Positions 22,473 through 32,899 of a DNA stretch of 64,000 nucleotides are shown here, one piece after another (the stretch's first letter is position 1; every line of letters begins with the position of its first letter). Source of the DNA: Eutrigla gurnardus. Lineage: Eukaryota; Chordata; Actinopteri; Perciformes; Triglidae. Where the stretch lies: assembly GCA_963514095.1 (NCBI GenBank), contig OY741275.1, positions 6,426,151 through 6,490,150 on the forward strand, in the 5' to 3' direction. Below the pieces are notes generated by a model. It saw nothing but the letters and a program-made list of their open reading frames with translations, was not told where the DNA came from and did no database searches. The position numbers and the translations under genes are program-made.

Positions 22473-22995
22473 CATTACGCACCTCTACCTCCTTCATGGG
22501 TTATTTTATTATTTAGCATGCAAATAACTTATGTTTGCAAGTTTTGATTTTTGTCTCAGAGATACAAATTATATTTTTTCAAGCTTTATTTATTTTACAA
22601 AAAGTTAAAGTTCTGCACTTTATTCATTCATTTTTGTTTAATGAACACACCTTAAAATACATGTGAAAGTGAGGTTTTTCTCTTAATCCCAAAGGGATTG
22701 TTTTGGGGTTTTTTTGTTTACAAGAGGTCTACAAGAAGATAACATGTAGCAAAGCCAGATGGCAAAAGTTCATTAATTGTTATTTATATTAATCCCTTGA
22801 GGGATTTTTTGTTTAATAAGAGCAAGGTTTGCACTCAAATCCCGATGGGGAAATTGTTTGCAAAATGTTCAATAAAAAACAGCATATTTGAAATAATTTC
22901 TTTGCCTTTTGTCATTTCACAAAATGGTAATCGAAAATCAGATTTTGAGAGAAGAAAATCTGGATTTTATTTTTGGGCAAAATTGAACAGCCCTA
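22473..22995 (+). other. Noncoding right end of the hAT element
   Basis: AT-rich sequence with AATCCCTTGAGGGATT-like and AATCCCAAAGGGATTG palindromic words (about 22686 and 22792), which may be subterminal binding sites of the hAT transposase. Confidence 0.4.
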
Positions 22996-23003
22996 GTTAT
23001 AAC

Positions 23004-23579
23004 CATAGAAGCATGAGACCAATGTATTCTTAAGTGGCCTAAATGTATTATAACTTATGCTAGCTGTCCCTTTCCCTTTCAAAATTATATTTTAAAGAAT
23101 AACATATTAATACAGACTACCCAGAAAATACATCTCATAGTCAACGTCCAAATCGATACGCATTATCTGTTATTATTCATCGTTATCTCACCTTGTTCTT
23201 TGATTGTATCGTTTCACATGGTATTCTTACCAATTGCTGCATTGATTTGGTATTTTTTATGTATAAAGCGCTTTGAGTGAAGTGATGCAGGTTTAGCCTA
23301 CAAATAATGTTTCTTTAGCGTTAAATTGTTCGTTTTTTTAATCTGACAAACAACCCCCTTTTTAAAACAGAAACAATTGCTATCGGGTTATTATGAATGA
23401 ATGATGCATCAGTGATGCTGGGGAAATGAATCGGAAACACTCACACATGAAAGGAAGTTGTTACAAGAAGAAGCAACCAGCAGTAGCACAGCTTAGTGAT
23501 ATGTGACACATGTTGAAGTGATTATTTCGTAAATAAAATCCACAGAGATTTGGATAATTGTGATCATTTATTGAGCTGC
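23004..23579. other. No gene; short LINE/SINE-like scrap
   Basis: TATAAAGCGCTTTGAGTGAAGTG at about 23262-23284 (overlapping words TATAAAGCGC and CGCTTTGAGTG) is a frequent fish interspersed-repeat end. The rest is AT-rich and unrecognised. Confidence 0.3.
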
Positions 23580-24190
23580 AAAACATACAATTAATATGCT
23601 CTCCTACAAGCCAACAGACTCTAGTCAGACAACGGTAATTTTACCTCGTGTGTCATCGAAACACACTTCATTCAAATCAACAGACACCAAATAAAACGTC
23701 TTTGTTAGTCTATCCACTGTTCCAACAATCACCAACTCTGATTTGGTAGAAATGAAAACCCTTAATTCACCAAGTTGGATGTGAAAAGAAACAGCCGTTA
23801 TATGCTTTCCTCCAAGCCAGCGGACTTCATTGACTGAAACAGTCATTTTACCTCATTGATCGTTGTAAAACACACTTCATTTAAACTTGACAGAAAGCAA
23901 ATAAAAGTCATCAAAACCGTCTCGGTAACTCTTCACTGTTCCAACAATCCCTAACTCTGGTTCGGTGGAAATAAAAACTCTTAATTCACCAAGTTAGAAG
24001 AAAAGAAGCAGATGTTATAGTCTCTCCTCTTAGCCAGCAGACTTAATTGACAGAAAACTTAATTCTTCATTGATGGTCGTCATAAAAAACACTTCATTCA
24101 AAGTTAACAGAAACTAAATCAAACTCATCAAAACCGTATTTGTTTCTGTCCCGTCTTTACTGTCCCAACAAGAAACAACTCTGTTCTGAG
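23580..24190. repeat. Diverged tandem array, ~210 bp x 2.8
   Basis: Blocks with CCAACAGACT or CCAGCGGACTT, then CACACTTCATTCAAA, then CTGTTCCAACAATC, then CTTAATTCACCAAGTT recur with starts near 23603, 23819 and 24026. The array abuts the 3' side of the minus-strand LINE, so it may be that element's 3' untranslated region. Confidence 0.75.
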
Positions 24191-25293
24191 TTTGAGAGAA
24201 AGACATCAAACATGGTCGAACATATCAACTGGCTGAACACTAGACAGGACTTGTCTAGTTGCACAACGCCAACTTTTCCACAAACCCCTATCTCCCACTT
24301 TGATGGGCACGCACCTTGCACGCCATCCCCGTCTGTGGCACTCCTCCACCAGCTCTGGATACTTCTCCCTCTTCCTGTCGTAGGCCTCCTCTATTCAACC
24401 CTACCAGGGCACTGTAGCTCTGGCATGACCATTTGTTTAGATGTTTCAGACAACAGCACAATGTCTGGTTGGTGGATGGTCTCCACAATGGCTTTAGGGA
24501 ATCGGAGTTGGGTTTCCAGGTCCACCTTCATTTGTCGTGTGCTGACGCAAAAAGGCCTGCTTTGGCTGGATGTTGTCCCACTCTCACAAATCTTATATTT
24601 TTTGTCTCAATACTTTGGACGATGGCACTACAGATGGACTCAGCGATTGTCTTCACTACTTGGTGATGCCAGCGGAAACTCCTTTGCACATTAATGAGCT
24701 TAACTGACAATGGGACAAAGGAATGTTTGAACCGGTTGTATTTACATAAGGAGACCCTGTACCTTCTCCCTTAGAGCATTAGTGCCTGGAAGACTTTCGA
24801 ATCTCTGTATTGCAGCACCTCCCTTGCTCTGGAAACCTTGAACTCCTCTGTGATGCTGTTAAAGAGGAGCGTCAGTTTGTTACCATTGCCATAGATGGTG
24901 ATGCAGCTCAGGCTTCTTGGATATCCCAACTATCTATGGAGGTGACAGTTTATCCTCCTCTCCAATCCCTCCACTGTAGACAGTGGAAATTCATACCAGC
25001 AGTGGCCACAAAATCTTGGGTAGGACGCCATGCTGGTATATCCACGCTTTGAATAGTCCTAATCTGTCAACAGTGTTCAGCCATCCCTCCAGTTCTTGGT
25101 TGGTTTCTCTGATGGACGGAGCAAACCAAGGAGGATCCACCTGTTTCCTGGGACAGACGTGGTTGTTACCGTCAGGTCATCCATGACAGCCTTGATGGGG
25201 GCTGCCGGACTCCAGACTTGGTAACTGGGCATCTGCACTCCACTTCAGCCAACTTGACCAGCATTTTCATGGCCAGGGCAAAAAGGGTCACTC
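24160..25293 (-). mobile_element. 3' half of a LINE with restriction-like endonuclease
   Basis: Read on the minus strand, the degenerate frame gives TLFALAMKMLVKLAEVEC, then SGVRQPPSRLSW, both RT-region blocks of this family, then LEVDL-type and FPKAIVETIHQPDIVLLSET followed by MVMPEL. The last part is a PD...E motif of the restriction-like nuclease found in R2/NeSL/HERO-type LINEs. At least three frameshifts or stops are present. The missing 5' half lies at 31528-32700 on the same strand, beyond the LTR retroelement. Confidence 0.7.
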
Positions 25294-25745
25294 CATTGCG
25301 CCATCACCGCACGGGACGGAAACCTCACATCGACACACCTCACATCGACAAAAGTAAGAGGCTATTTGTCTGGGCAGAAGCAGAGATTCGATAGTGTAGG
25401 ACATGCTTGTAATTCTTGTTAACGTGTTTTAAGTTTTGATCACGGACCGCCGAGTCCGTGGCTTTCTGTATTGTTGTATTTGAAGGCTGATTGTGTACCC
25501 ACGCCGCTAGGTTGATTTCTGTAACGGTGTTTTGACTAACCTCAGCCATTTTCGCGAGCTCAGTAAGCGTCTACTATCAGTTAAAGGACCAGGGTCCCGC
25601 TGAACGAACGCCAGTTCATTCACGAGCTCCCGTGTGATATTAACACGCCTCCTGAGCCTTCGAATATTGCGCGCGCATTCTCCCCCTCTCTTTGTTTGTG
25701 TCCCGCTAACACACACACACACACATACACCGCCCCCCACACGTA
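25294..25745 (+). mobile_element. 5' LTR fragment (truncated at both ends)
   Basis: From CGCCATCACCGCACGGGACG to CCCCACACGTATCC this matches the middle of the two full LTRs (for example 30398-30765). The first ~650 bp of the LTR and the 3' part with the polyadenylation signal are missing. The left break joins directly to the LINE and removed some LINE sequence as well, which would explain why no target duplication is found. Confidence 0.8.
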
Positions 25746-26192
25746 TCCTGTCGCCCCGTGTGAGGCCTTCTTAAACCAGTTTTGTACAGAGATTTATGCA
25801 CAATAACCTGAGAGGTATAGTAATAATAATAATAATAATAGTAATTGTTATTATTATTAATATGATTGTTTAGAAATCGATTTTCAAGGATCGATTTGGT
25901 TGTTCCCCATTACTATATGCCAAGCAAGTACAGTTGAGGGTTGCATATGCATGTTGTGATTAGCCATTTATTGTTTGAACAACAATACTAACAAACTACG
26001 CAGGGTTAGGGATACTAAGACACCTCACTAACAGTCCACAGGCTGTAGAAGAGTATTAACATGTCCATTGTAAGTCACAGGTCGACGCCGCTCACCTGTG
26101 CACCCACATCAGCATAACAACATATACATTCTTTTTCGCTGTTAAAACCAAACAAGTGAAGCCACCGGGTTCTGCCTTTTACTAGACGTAAA
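25746..26192 (+). other. Leader of the LTR retroelement, unclear
   Basis: No primer-binding site is recognised. A short AAT microsatellite lies at 25820-25843. This is probably leader sequence between LTR and gag, altered by deletion. Confidence 0.35.
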
Positions 26193-27848
26193 ATGAGCAA
26201 CTACGGCCCGAAAGAACAAGGAGCTGAGGCTCCCCAGGTATCAGTCGACGCAGACCTGCAGGATGCGGTCGCTGGTCTCCTCCAGCTGTCCCTTGAGGAC
26301 AGGAAAAACCTTGAGCACTACGATATAGTGACATGCAATGATCAACTGCAGGAGCTTGTTGATTATGTTAATCACCCGTCAAGGAAACCACTGCGCACAA
26401 TAGCTGACATGGTGGGTCGAATCTTCCTCCTGTCTCAGCGCAAAGTACAACTGCAGAGAGCTGAGAACGGGGAGCTAATCAGTCAACTGGGTCATGTAGC
26501 CACCTCCCTGCGACAGAAAGTGGCCGAGCTGAAGGAGGAGAGGGAGGAAGCCCTCCGCAGGCCGTGCAGGGAGGAGAGAGAACTCAAGCGTGAGGAACCT
26601 CAGGCCGCCCAGGTAAGTACAACTCCAGACATGGATATGCCTGACCTGTTGGACCTTGAAACCGCGCCCCCCACGGACGCACACCGGCCCATGCGCAGGG
26701 AGAGACTTGTACAGTCGGAGGTGACCCGAACCATGCTCTCCCTAGGTAAACCACTTCAAATTGAGCCCTGCCACGTTAGCATCACCAGCTACACGCAGGA
26801 CAGGTCACCCATCACAGAACGTGCATGGGTGGACCTCACGTTTCAGGGAGTCACTCTTGTGCACCCCATCCACATTTGTGCCCTTGACACAGAACCACTT
26901 CTCATTGGTCAGGATCTCCTGGACCAGCTGGCACCACTTATCGACTGCCATCAGGGGCGCATCTGGGCTCAGGTCGAGACGCCAAAACCGCTCCACCCCT
27001 CAGGTGGCCTGATGGCCTCCGACGAACGAGTCGCCGTCATCCAAGAGTCCAGAGACCCTCTACCAATGCGGATGCCTTTTCCAGAGCCTAATCCTGGCTC
27101 TGCTCTAACCACACCGCTTGCGAGCCCACAACTCCAAGCCGGCGACTTGAGTTCCTTCCGACAACACGGATCTTTCCTGTGTCCGCTGGAGAACAGAAAC
27201 CCGGCGCTGTACAGCCCTCATCTGGTTGGCGGCGTGCATCTCAATGGCACCCATGTCCCGGAAGGGATCCTGGGGCTTTGGTCAGAGAAAACGGCCATCA
27301 GTCGAGATCTGTACCACCATCTGTGCCAGCATCAACCTCTCCCAGCTTTCGCGCCTCTCAACCACCACCTCCTTTCTGCAGAATCACCGCAGACTCTCCT
27401 TAAGGCAGTAGGAGTGTGCGCCCTCTTGATCCGTATTGGGAAGAAACAGGTTGACCATTTCATAAGCGTAGTGCCCAAACTACATCCACCATTCCTTTTA
27501 GGTGCTGATATTCTGGTCAGACTTGGCACCAAACTGGACAAGGTCAATCAGATTGTGTGGTTCCAGGCTAATGCTAAGAGCGAGCCCCTGTCCATTGAAC
27601 TGGAACACATGACATCAGGCCAAACCATCCCGGAGGCATGTCAGGTTGCCAGCGAAGTCGACATGATGGTCCCTGCCAGGACCGCAGGTGTCCCCATCCG
27701 GCTCGCCATCCTTAAGGGACAGAAGATGCCTGGCTCCCAAGCATTCTTCCAGCCCTTACCCCTTTTCTGGGAACTTAACCTTACAGTCTGCGGCACGCCC
27801 CTGCTTGAGTTGAACATCGTTCAACCTACATCCTGGTCCAAAACTTGA
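26193..27848 (+). pseudogene. Gag/protease-region ORF of a decayed LTR retroelement
   Basis: The open frame has 551 residues. Residues 1-125 are acidic and helical with a coiled-coil-like KVAELKEEREEALRR, resembling a retroviral-type gag N-terminus. No nucleocapsid zinc knuckle is visible. Two stretches resemble the second half of an aspartic protease: PLLIGQDLLDQLAPLIDC (about residues 228-247) and FLLGADILVRLGTKLD (about 434-449). Before the second lies VHLNGTHVPEGILGLWSEKT, where an active protease would show Asp-Thr/Ser-Gly; that motif is absent. The frame ends at TGA 27846-27848 and continues in the -1 frame. I infer a gag-pro region with deletion, not a working polyprotein. Confidence 0.68.
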
Positions 27849-29054
27849 CACATGCCCCAATCCAGGTGGGAGCACGGAAACCGATAGGGATGCTGGTCGA
27901 CAACTCTTTCCATGACTTTGAACTGACCATACCAGTCATAGGGGAGTTACCTCCCTCCCTAGCCAGGAGTAAAAACGTAGGCGATGTCCTTTTCACATTC
28001 CCAACCGCAATGATCACCATGGCCCATCTTGAAACCCTTCACGGTGAAGCCATTTGTGGCACAGCACTGGGAAAAGGGGGTGATCTGGTCATCTACGCAT
28101 TAACGACTCAATCAACAGAAGCAACCTCAGGTGAGACACACCAACCACCTGAGGAACCCTATTCGGGCTTTGAGTCTGAGATAACCCAACAGCTTGCCAA
28201 AGCAGATGCCCCCACTACCGAGGACCAGAGAGATGCGCTACGGAAATTGTTCCACGACTTCCAGTCGACCTTCTCCCGAGACTCACAGGACTGTGGGGAG
28301 ACCCAGCTTCACATGGTCCGCATCCCCACTGATCCGAATGCGCCACCGACCTTCGTACGCCAGTACAGGATCCCGTTAGCCGCATTCGAGTCTATCCGAG
28401 ACATCCTGGATAAATTGCTGGAGAAGCAAATCATCCGGGAATGCAACTCAACATATAATTCTCCAATCTGGCCGGTCTTGAAACCCACTGGGAAATGGCG
28501 TCTCACCATCAACTACTGGCCACTGAACAAACAGGTTCCTCTCTCCCTCTGGCCCATGATTCACCTGGATGCTAGCTAAGGTCAAGGGAGCCCGCTTCTT
28601 CTCGACGGTAGACATCGCTAATGGTTTCTGGACAATGAAAATTGATCCAACAGACCAATATAAGCTTGCCTTCTCCTTTGGGAACCGCCAGTATACTTGG
28701 AACCGCTGTCCTTTTGGGTATTCAAAATCCCCAGCCGAGTTCAACATTTTCCTCCACAAGGCAATGAGTGACGCGGCTGCACGCGTCAACCTCATCTACG
28801 TGGACGACATCCTCATGAGGAGTCAAACCTTCGAGATCGTCGGTAAGCTATCACCAGTGGCTTACCGCATCAGGGTCTCACAACCAAGGCACCCAGCCAC
28901 ATACAAGTGGGTTCATGCGAATCAGATCAAGCCCTACAAACCTTTCACATCTCTTAGAGATCGCAGTTGCCACACCCGAAAGGGGGAGGCAGTCTCCTTC
29001 TCACAAGGGAGAAGACTTACCATAGCCGCAGCAGGGTGTAACCGCATGCACTAA
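27845..29054 (+). pseudogene. Pol remnant: reverse transcriptase fused to integrase tail
   Basis: Two overlapping frames. 27845-28579 carries the region ahead of RT and the RT start (NSPIWPVLKPTGKWRLT, a later NYWPLN). 28569-29054, shifted one base, carries FFSTVDIANGFW, PFGYSKSPAEF and the catalytic YVDDIL. Right after YVDDILMRSQTFE the frame continues with IVGKLSPVAYRI and KWVHANQIKPYKP, which is an integrase C-terminal segment. RNase H and the integrase catalytic core are therefore missing by an in-frame internal deletion. No envelope gene follows. It could not replicate on its own. The family is a vertebrate LTR retroelement (endogenous-retrovirus-like); finer placement needs a phylogeny. 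Confidence 0.82.
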
Positions 29055-29816
29055 CACCTAAACATCAAACCCTTCTCACAGTGACAACAACTGCAGAACT
29101 TAGGCAACACCCCTTCAGGGAATCGTAGCCACTGTCAACTTACACTCCAGCCTGCTCAATAACACCTTACATGCCTTAGATGCCTGGTCAAGAAAATCCT
29201 CCAAGCCGCTACTGTACAACTGTGGTGCAACCTTCATAAGTGCGGTTAGCTTATAGTCTTGGCAATGCAATCCCGATCTCAGTAGACCCCAGGAACCTGG
29301 GCATAGGATTCATCCTCAATCTATCTATCATAGGGAAACAGGATACACATAGGCTAAAGCCATACTAAATGTTGGGTTTTGGAGAGATACCACACACGTC
29401 CCACAGGCTCCAACCTCCTCCAGGAGTAAGCCAAGCAACCACTAACCCCTTTTCCTTTTCCTCGCTTTCCCCTTCCTTCTTCGTTCTGTTTTTCATAGTA
29501 GGAATACATCCTGTTTGAAATTTCCCGAATGAAATGATAATGCTGATGAAACTGTGCCTTAGTGATGTTTAATATAGGTTAGATAGTTAGAAGTCTCTGC
29601 CCAGACGTTGCCTCAATCTCTGTCCAGACTTTGCCTCAATCTCTGTCCAGACAATGCCTCCATCAAAGTTATGGACTTTAACCTGAATGAACTGTTTAAC
29701 CTCTTTTCCATGGAATATACAGACTGTTTGGACTCCCACGTGTTTCAAGGAATAAATGGACTGTTCGGCCCTTATGTTGCTCCGAAGGTTGCGTCCCACA
29801 CCTCAACCTTCAGACC
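29055..29816 (+). other. 3' noncoding part of the LTR retroelement
   Basis: No envelope-like frame. A 23-bp unit (TCTCTGTCCAGACTTTGCC plus CAA) is repeated three times at 29594-29662. Confidence 0.55.
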
Positions 29817-29827
29817 AAAAGGGGGAA
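29817..29827 (+). other. Polypurine tract
   Basis: AAAAGGGGGAA directly precedes the TG of the 3' LTR, the expected site for plus-strand priming. It fixes the LTR start at 29828. Confidence 0.85.
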
Positions 29828-31527
29828 TGTTGGGACCTCACCATTAGGACTACATAATGTGGCCTACAAAAGCCTTCACATGCGGTCAGAACAAAGGAGA
29901 TTAAAAACTACAACCGCCATTTTAGTTCCACTTCTCACCGAGGTGCGAAGTGCAACGTCACACAACTGGTGCCCTATTGGCTGACAACCACAGGTACCCC
30001 ATGGGGTCCCCGGGAGCTATATAAACCGGTGCTGCCTTAAGGACTTCCTCTCTCCACCGTAACACGCGTTACAACAGGAGGTGAACGTTACGTCTGCAGC
30101 ATTTTTCCTTTGTCCTAGGCCGCAGTCTTTTCCACAAGCTCGCTGGACGAGCAACAGACTGACAGACGGATAACTTCTACGACCCGTTTTTGTCTGAAGT
30201 CAGCTGACTAAATCGCCGAGCCCCACGATTTTATTGTTGCCTGCAGAAGGGAGAAAACACTAACTGTTTTTCTTCAACTAATTTGATCCATGAGGAGGAT
30301 AACTTCTACGCCCCGAACTCGCTTGGATTCAGCCGGCTTGTCTGCACCCTCCGTCGCCGAACGAGCGCTCGCGAACCACCGTCCGTCGCCGGCGTCAAGA
30401 CGGGACGGAAACCTCACATCGACACACCTCACATTGACAAAAGTAAGAGGCTATTCTTGTTAACGTGTTTTAAGTTTTGTTCACGGACCGCCGAGTCCGT
30501 GGCTTTCTGTATTGTTGTATTTGAAGGCTGATTGTGTACCCGGTGTTTTGACTAACCTCAGCCATATTCGCGAGCTCAGTAAGCGTCTAATATCAGTTAA
30601 AGGACCGGGGTCCCGCTGAACGAACGCCAGTTCATTCACGAGCTCCCGTGTGATAGTAACACGCCTCCTGAGCCTTCCAATATCGCACGCGCATTCTCCC
30701 CCTCTCTTTGTCTGTGTCCCGCTAACACACACACGCACACATACACCGCCCCCCACACGTATCCTCCGCCAGCTGTTTCCGTCTCCGGACGCTAAGGACA
30801 TAGCTCCATCTGGTGGCTGTACCCGGCCATCTCTCGCTCTCTCTCTCTCGCGATTCTATCGGACGTCAGTGGCTCCGCCCCTGAACGCTGTGAGGAATAG
30901 CTCCATCTGGTGGCTGCACCCGGCCATCTCTCCCTCGCTCTCTCCCCCTCACTCGCTACTCCATCTGACGTCAGTGGCTCCGCCCTTGAACACTGTGAGG
31001 AATAGCTCCATCTGGTGGTCGCGCCCTGCCATATCTCTCTCTCTCTCTCTCTCTCTCTACACACACGCACGCACGCACACACACACACACACACGCGCAC
31101 TCCACGTGGGTCGTAGTTAGGTAATAAGGCTTTGTTAATTGCAGTGTTATTGATTGTGATCATTATTACTGATTTTAATAAATCTTATTATATTATAACT
31201 AGCGGTCTCTTGTGCTTGTTGTGTATATGTCACTGGATAACAGCAGGTTGTGAAGGCTAGTGCTCGAATTTCACGCCTTTTTAATTGTTCGATTGTTTTA
31301 TACTTCTATGCCAATGATCACGATGATTGGCATGTGAGTGTAAAACCTTTTATATTGAGACTGAATACAGTTTTAGGTTATCTTTTCCCTGATCCCAGGG
31401 TGGTGCCCCATATATTCATGATTATATCATAATAATATATTAAATATAATTATTAATATCAATAATCATATTGACATTAATAATTAGCTGTTGATAACCA
31501 AATCTGCTCCTGCTACATCCCCAACAA
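29828..31527 (+). mobile_element. 3' LTR
   Basis: It begins TGTTGGGACC and ends TCCCCAACA, and is 1700 bp. A TATA-like TATATAAA lies at 30018-30025 and AATAAA at 31177-31182. CA and CT microsatellites occupy about 30724-30745, 30833-30850 and 31035-31095. A block of about 120 bp that includes GGAATAGCTCCATCTGGTGG is repeated in its middle (about 30780, 30890 and 31000), once more than in the lone LTR at 16 kb. Directly downstream the minus-strand LINE resumes. Confidence 0.9.
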
Positions 31528-32700
31528 CATCCCCTTTTTCCAGTCGATGTCACTCGGATGTGATGGACTCAGAAGTGAATCTCAGATTAAAGGTCTCATA
31601 ATAATCCAAGATGAGGTCCTTGATGTTACTTGGGACGTGGTGATGCTCCAATGCTGTTTTCACCAGCACCTCAGGATCTTCCACAGCCAGTGCTTGAGCT
31701 TGGGGCACCTCTTGTACACCAGGCAGGGCCCTCCACTGGGTCCAGGTGCTGAGCTAGCTCTGGCAGCCTTGACCACATCTTGAACTTCTTTCAAGCTGGG
31801 CTCTTTGATGTTGAAGTCAGTGGTTGGGATAGGTGCATTAATCAAGGCATTGCATTCTCCTAGGTCTTCTCCCCTTGCTATATCACTATATGCGTTTTGC
31901 AGATGGTTGTCAATGTCCTCTTTTGAGCACACAAGGTGGCCACTGTGCTTCTGTCCTAGCAGTTGTTTTGTAAATCCAAATGGATTAGCTAGGAAGGCAG
32001 CGCGGTTCTTTGATCTTTCTTTGGAACGCCTCCTGTGCCACTCTGCTCAACGAAGAGTTATGAGTCTCTTTCTGAGGACATCAAGCGTTCTGCAAACCCA
32101 ATCTTCTCCTCCTCACTTGCCTCCTTGTAATGCCTTTTCAGAAGTCATAGTTCTTGTCTCAGCTGCGCGATCTTCTCTGCCCTGCAGTTCTTGATGTATT
32201 GGCCTTTGGTACCATGCTTCTCCACTGTACCAAACCTCTCAGTAGCGAGGTTGACAATTGTTGTTGTCATTGTTTAGAGTCTCATGTCTGCTCCCCCCTT
32301 CATGGTTGCTTCCAGGATGCTGTCCACATCCTCATCAAACTGGGGAAACCCATTCTTGCTGCTGACTGGAGGCCACTTAACTCATGGATGTTGTGTTTTG
32401 GCTGGTGCTGAAGCTACTGCATCACAGAGGTTCTGGGCACTGTGGGGTGACTCCTGGCTTGGCTCCTCCTGCGTTTCACCAAGGTTGCTCCTTGTGCGTT
32501 GCTGCAGCTGCTTGTTTAAAAGAAACCACATCTTGGCCTGGTGGTTCTTAAGGCCACGCAAGGTTTTGCAGCTCTTACCACATTTACAAAGTACTCTAGT
32601 CATCGTTGTTCTGTTTGCATGGGTCATTGCGGGCTGTCAGCTGTCTTTCCAGCCGTCGCTACTTTCTTTGTGGTAATCACCCAGCCTTTTCCTGGAAGTC
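31528..32700 (-). mobile_element. 5' half of the split LINE (zinc finger and start of RT)
   Basis: On the minus strand, starting near 32627, there is a zinc finger CKCGKSCKTLRGLKNHQAKM (the usual last Cys is Trp). It is followed by a Gln/Ser-rich linker GETQEEPSQESPHSAQNL. Farther on comes CSKEDIDNHLQNAYSDIA, then LKEVQDVVKAARASSAPGPS and CPKLKHWLWKIL, typical entry to an R2-like reverse transcriptase. After a frameshift, ALEHHHVPSNIKDLILDYYE and HRLEKG follow, up to the LTR border. Part of the RT appears deleted between WKIL and ALEHHH. The two halves together are one decayed element broken by the LTR insertion. Confidence 0.72.
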
Positions 32701-32761
32701 AGGTTGACATAATAGTGAAATATATGATTCATGCGGACACATCATCAGTGATAGTACACTC

Positions 32762-32816
32762 TTGCTCTCTCTCTCTCCCACACACACACACACACACACA
32801 CTCTCTCTCTCTCTTG
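32762..32816 (+). repeat. CT/CA microsatellite
   Basis: A CT run, then a CA run, then CT again. Confidence 0.95.
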
Positions 32817-32899
32817 CTAATGCTACGTGGTAAAGGTAGTAACTGTAGTACATTGGTGAAACCCTGATAAATGATGATTTAACATGTTTGTTCATCAAG

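Larger units (their letters stand above)
18068..22995 (+). mobile_element. hAT transposon with intact 8-bp target duplication, carrying nested insertions
   Basis: The ends are TAGGCCTGTTCGATT and AATTGAACAGCCCTA, imperfect inverted repeats. GTTATAAC stands on both sides (18060-18067 and 22996-23003), a perfect 8-bp duplication. After removing the pogo element, the MITE and one copy of each target duplication, about 1.24 kb remains. This is far shorter than an autonomous hAT of several kb. The remaining frame has a zinc-finger start and a middle part of transposase, so it is a deletion derivative that was later hit twice. Confidence 0.9.

Noticed and set aside
24140..24694. 184-codon plus-strand open frame
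   Set aside because: It is the antisense of the LINE's nuclease region on the minus strand.
27836..27850. Programmed -1 frameshift between the gag-pro and pol frames
   Set aside because: No canonical slippery heptamer or clear downstream pseudoknot. A further frame change at about 28565 shows general decay instead.
16031..31527. A single 15.5-kb LTR element bounded by the two full LTRs
   Set aside because: No primer-binding site follows the first LTR, its flank does not match the 3' flank, and the internal region has its own 5' LTR fragment at 25294-25745.
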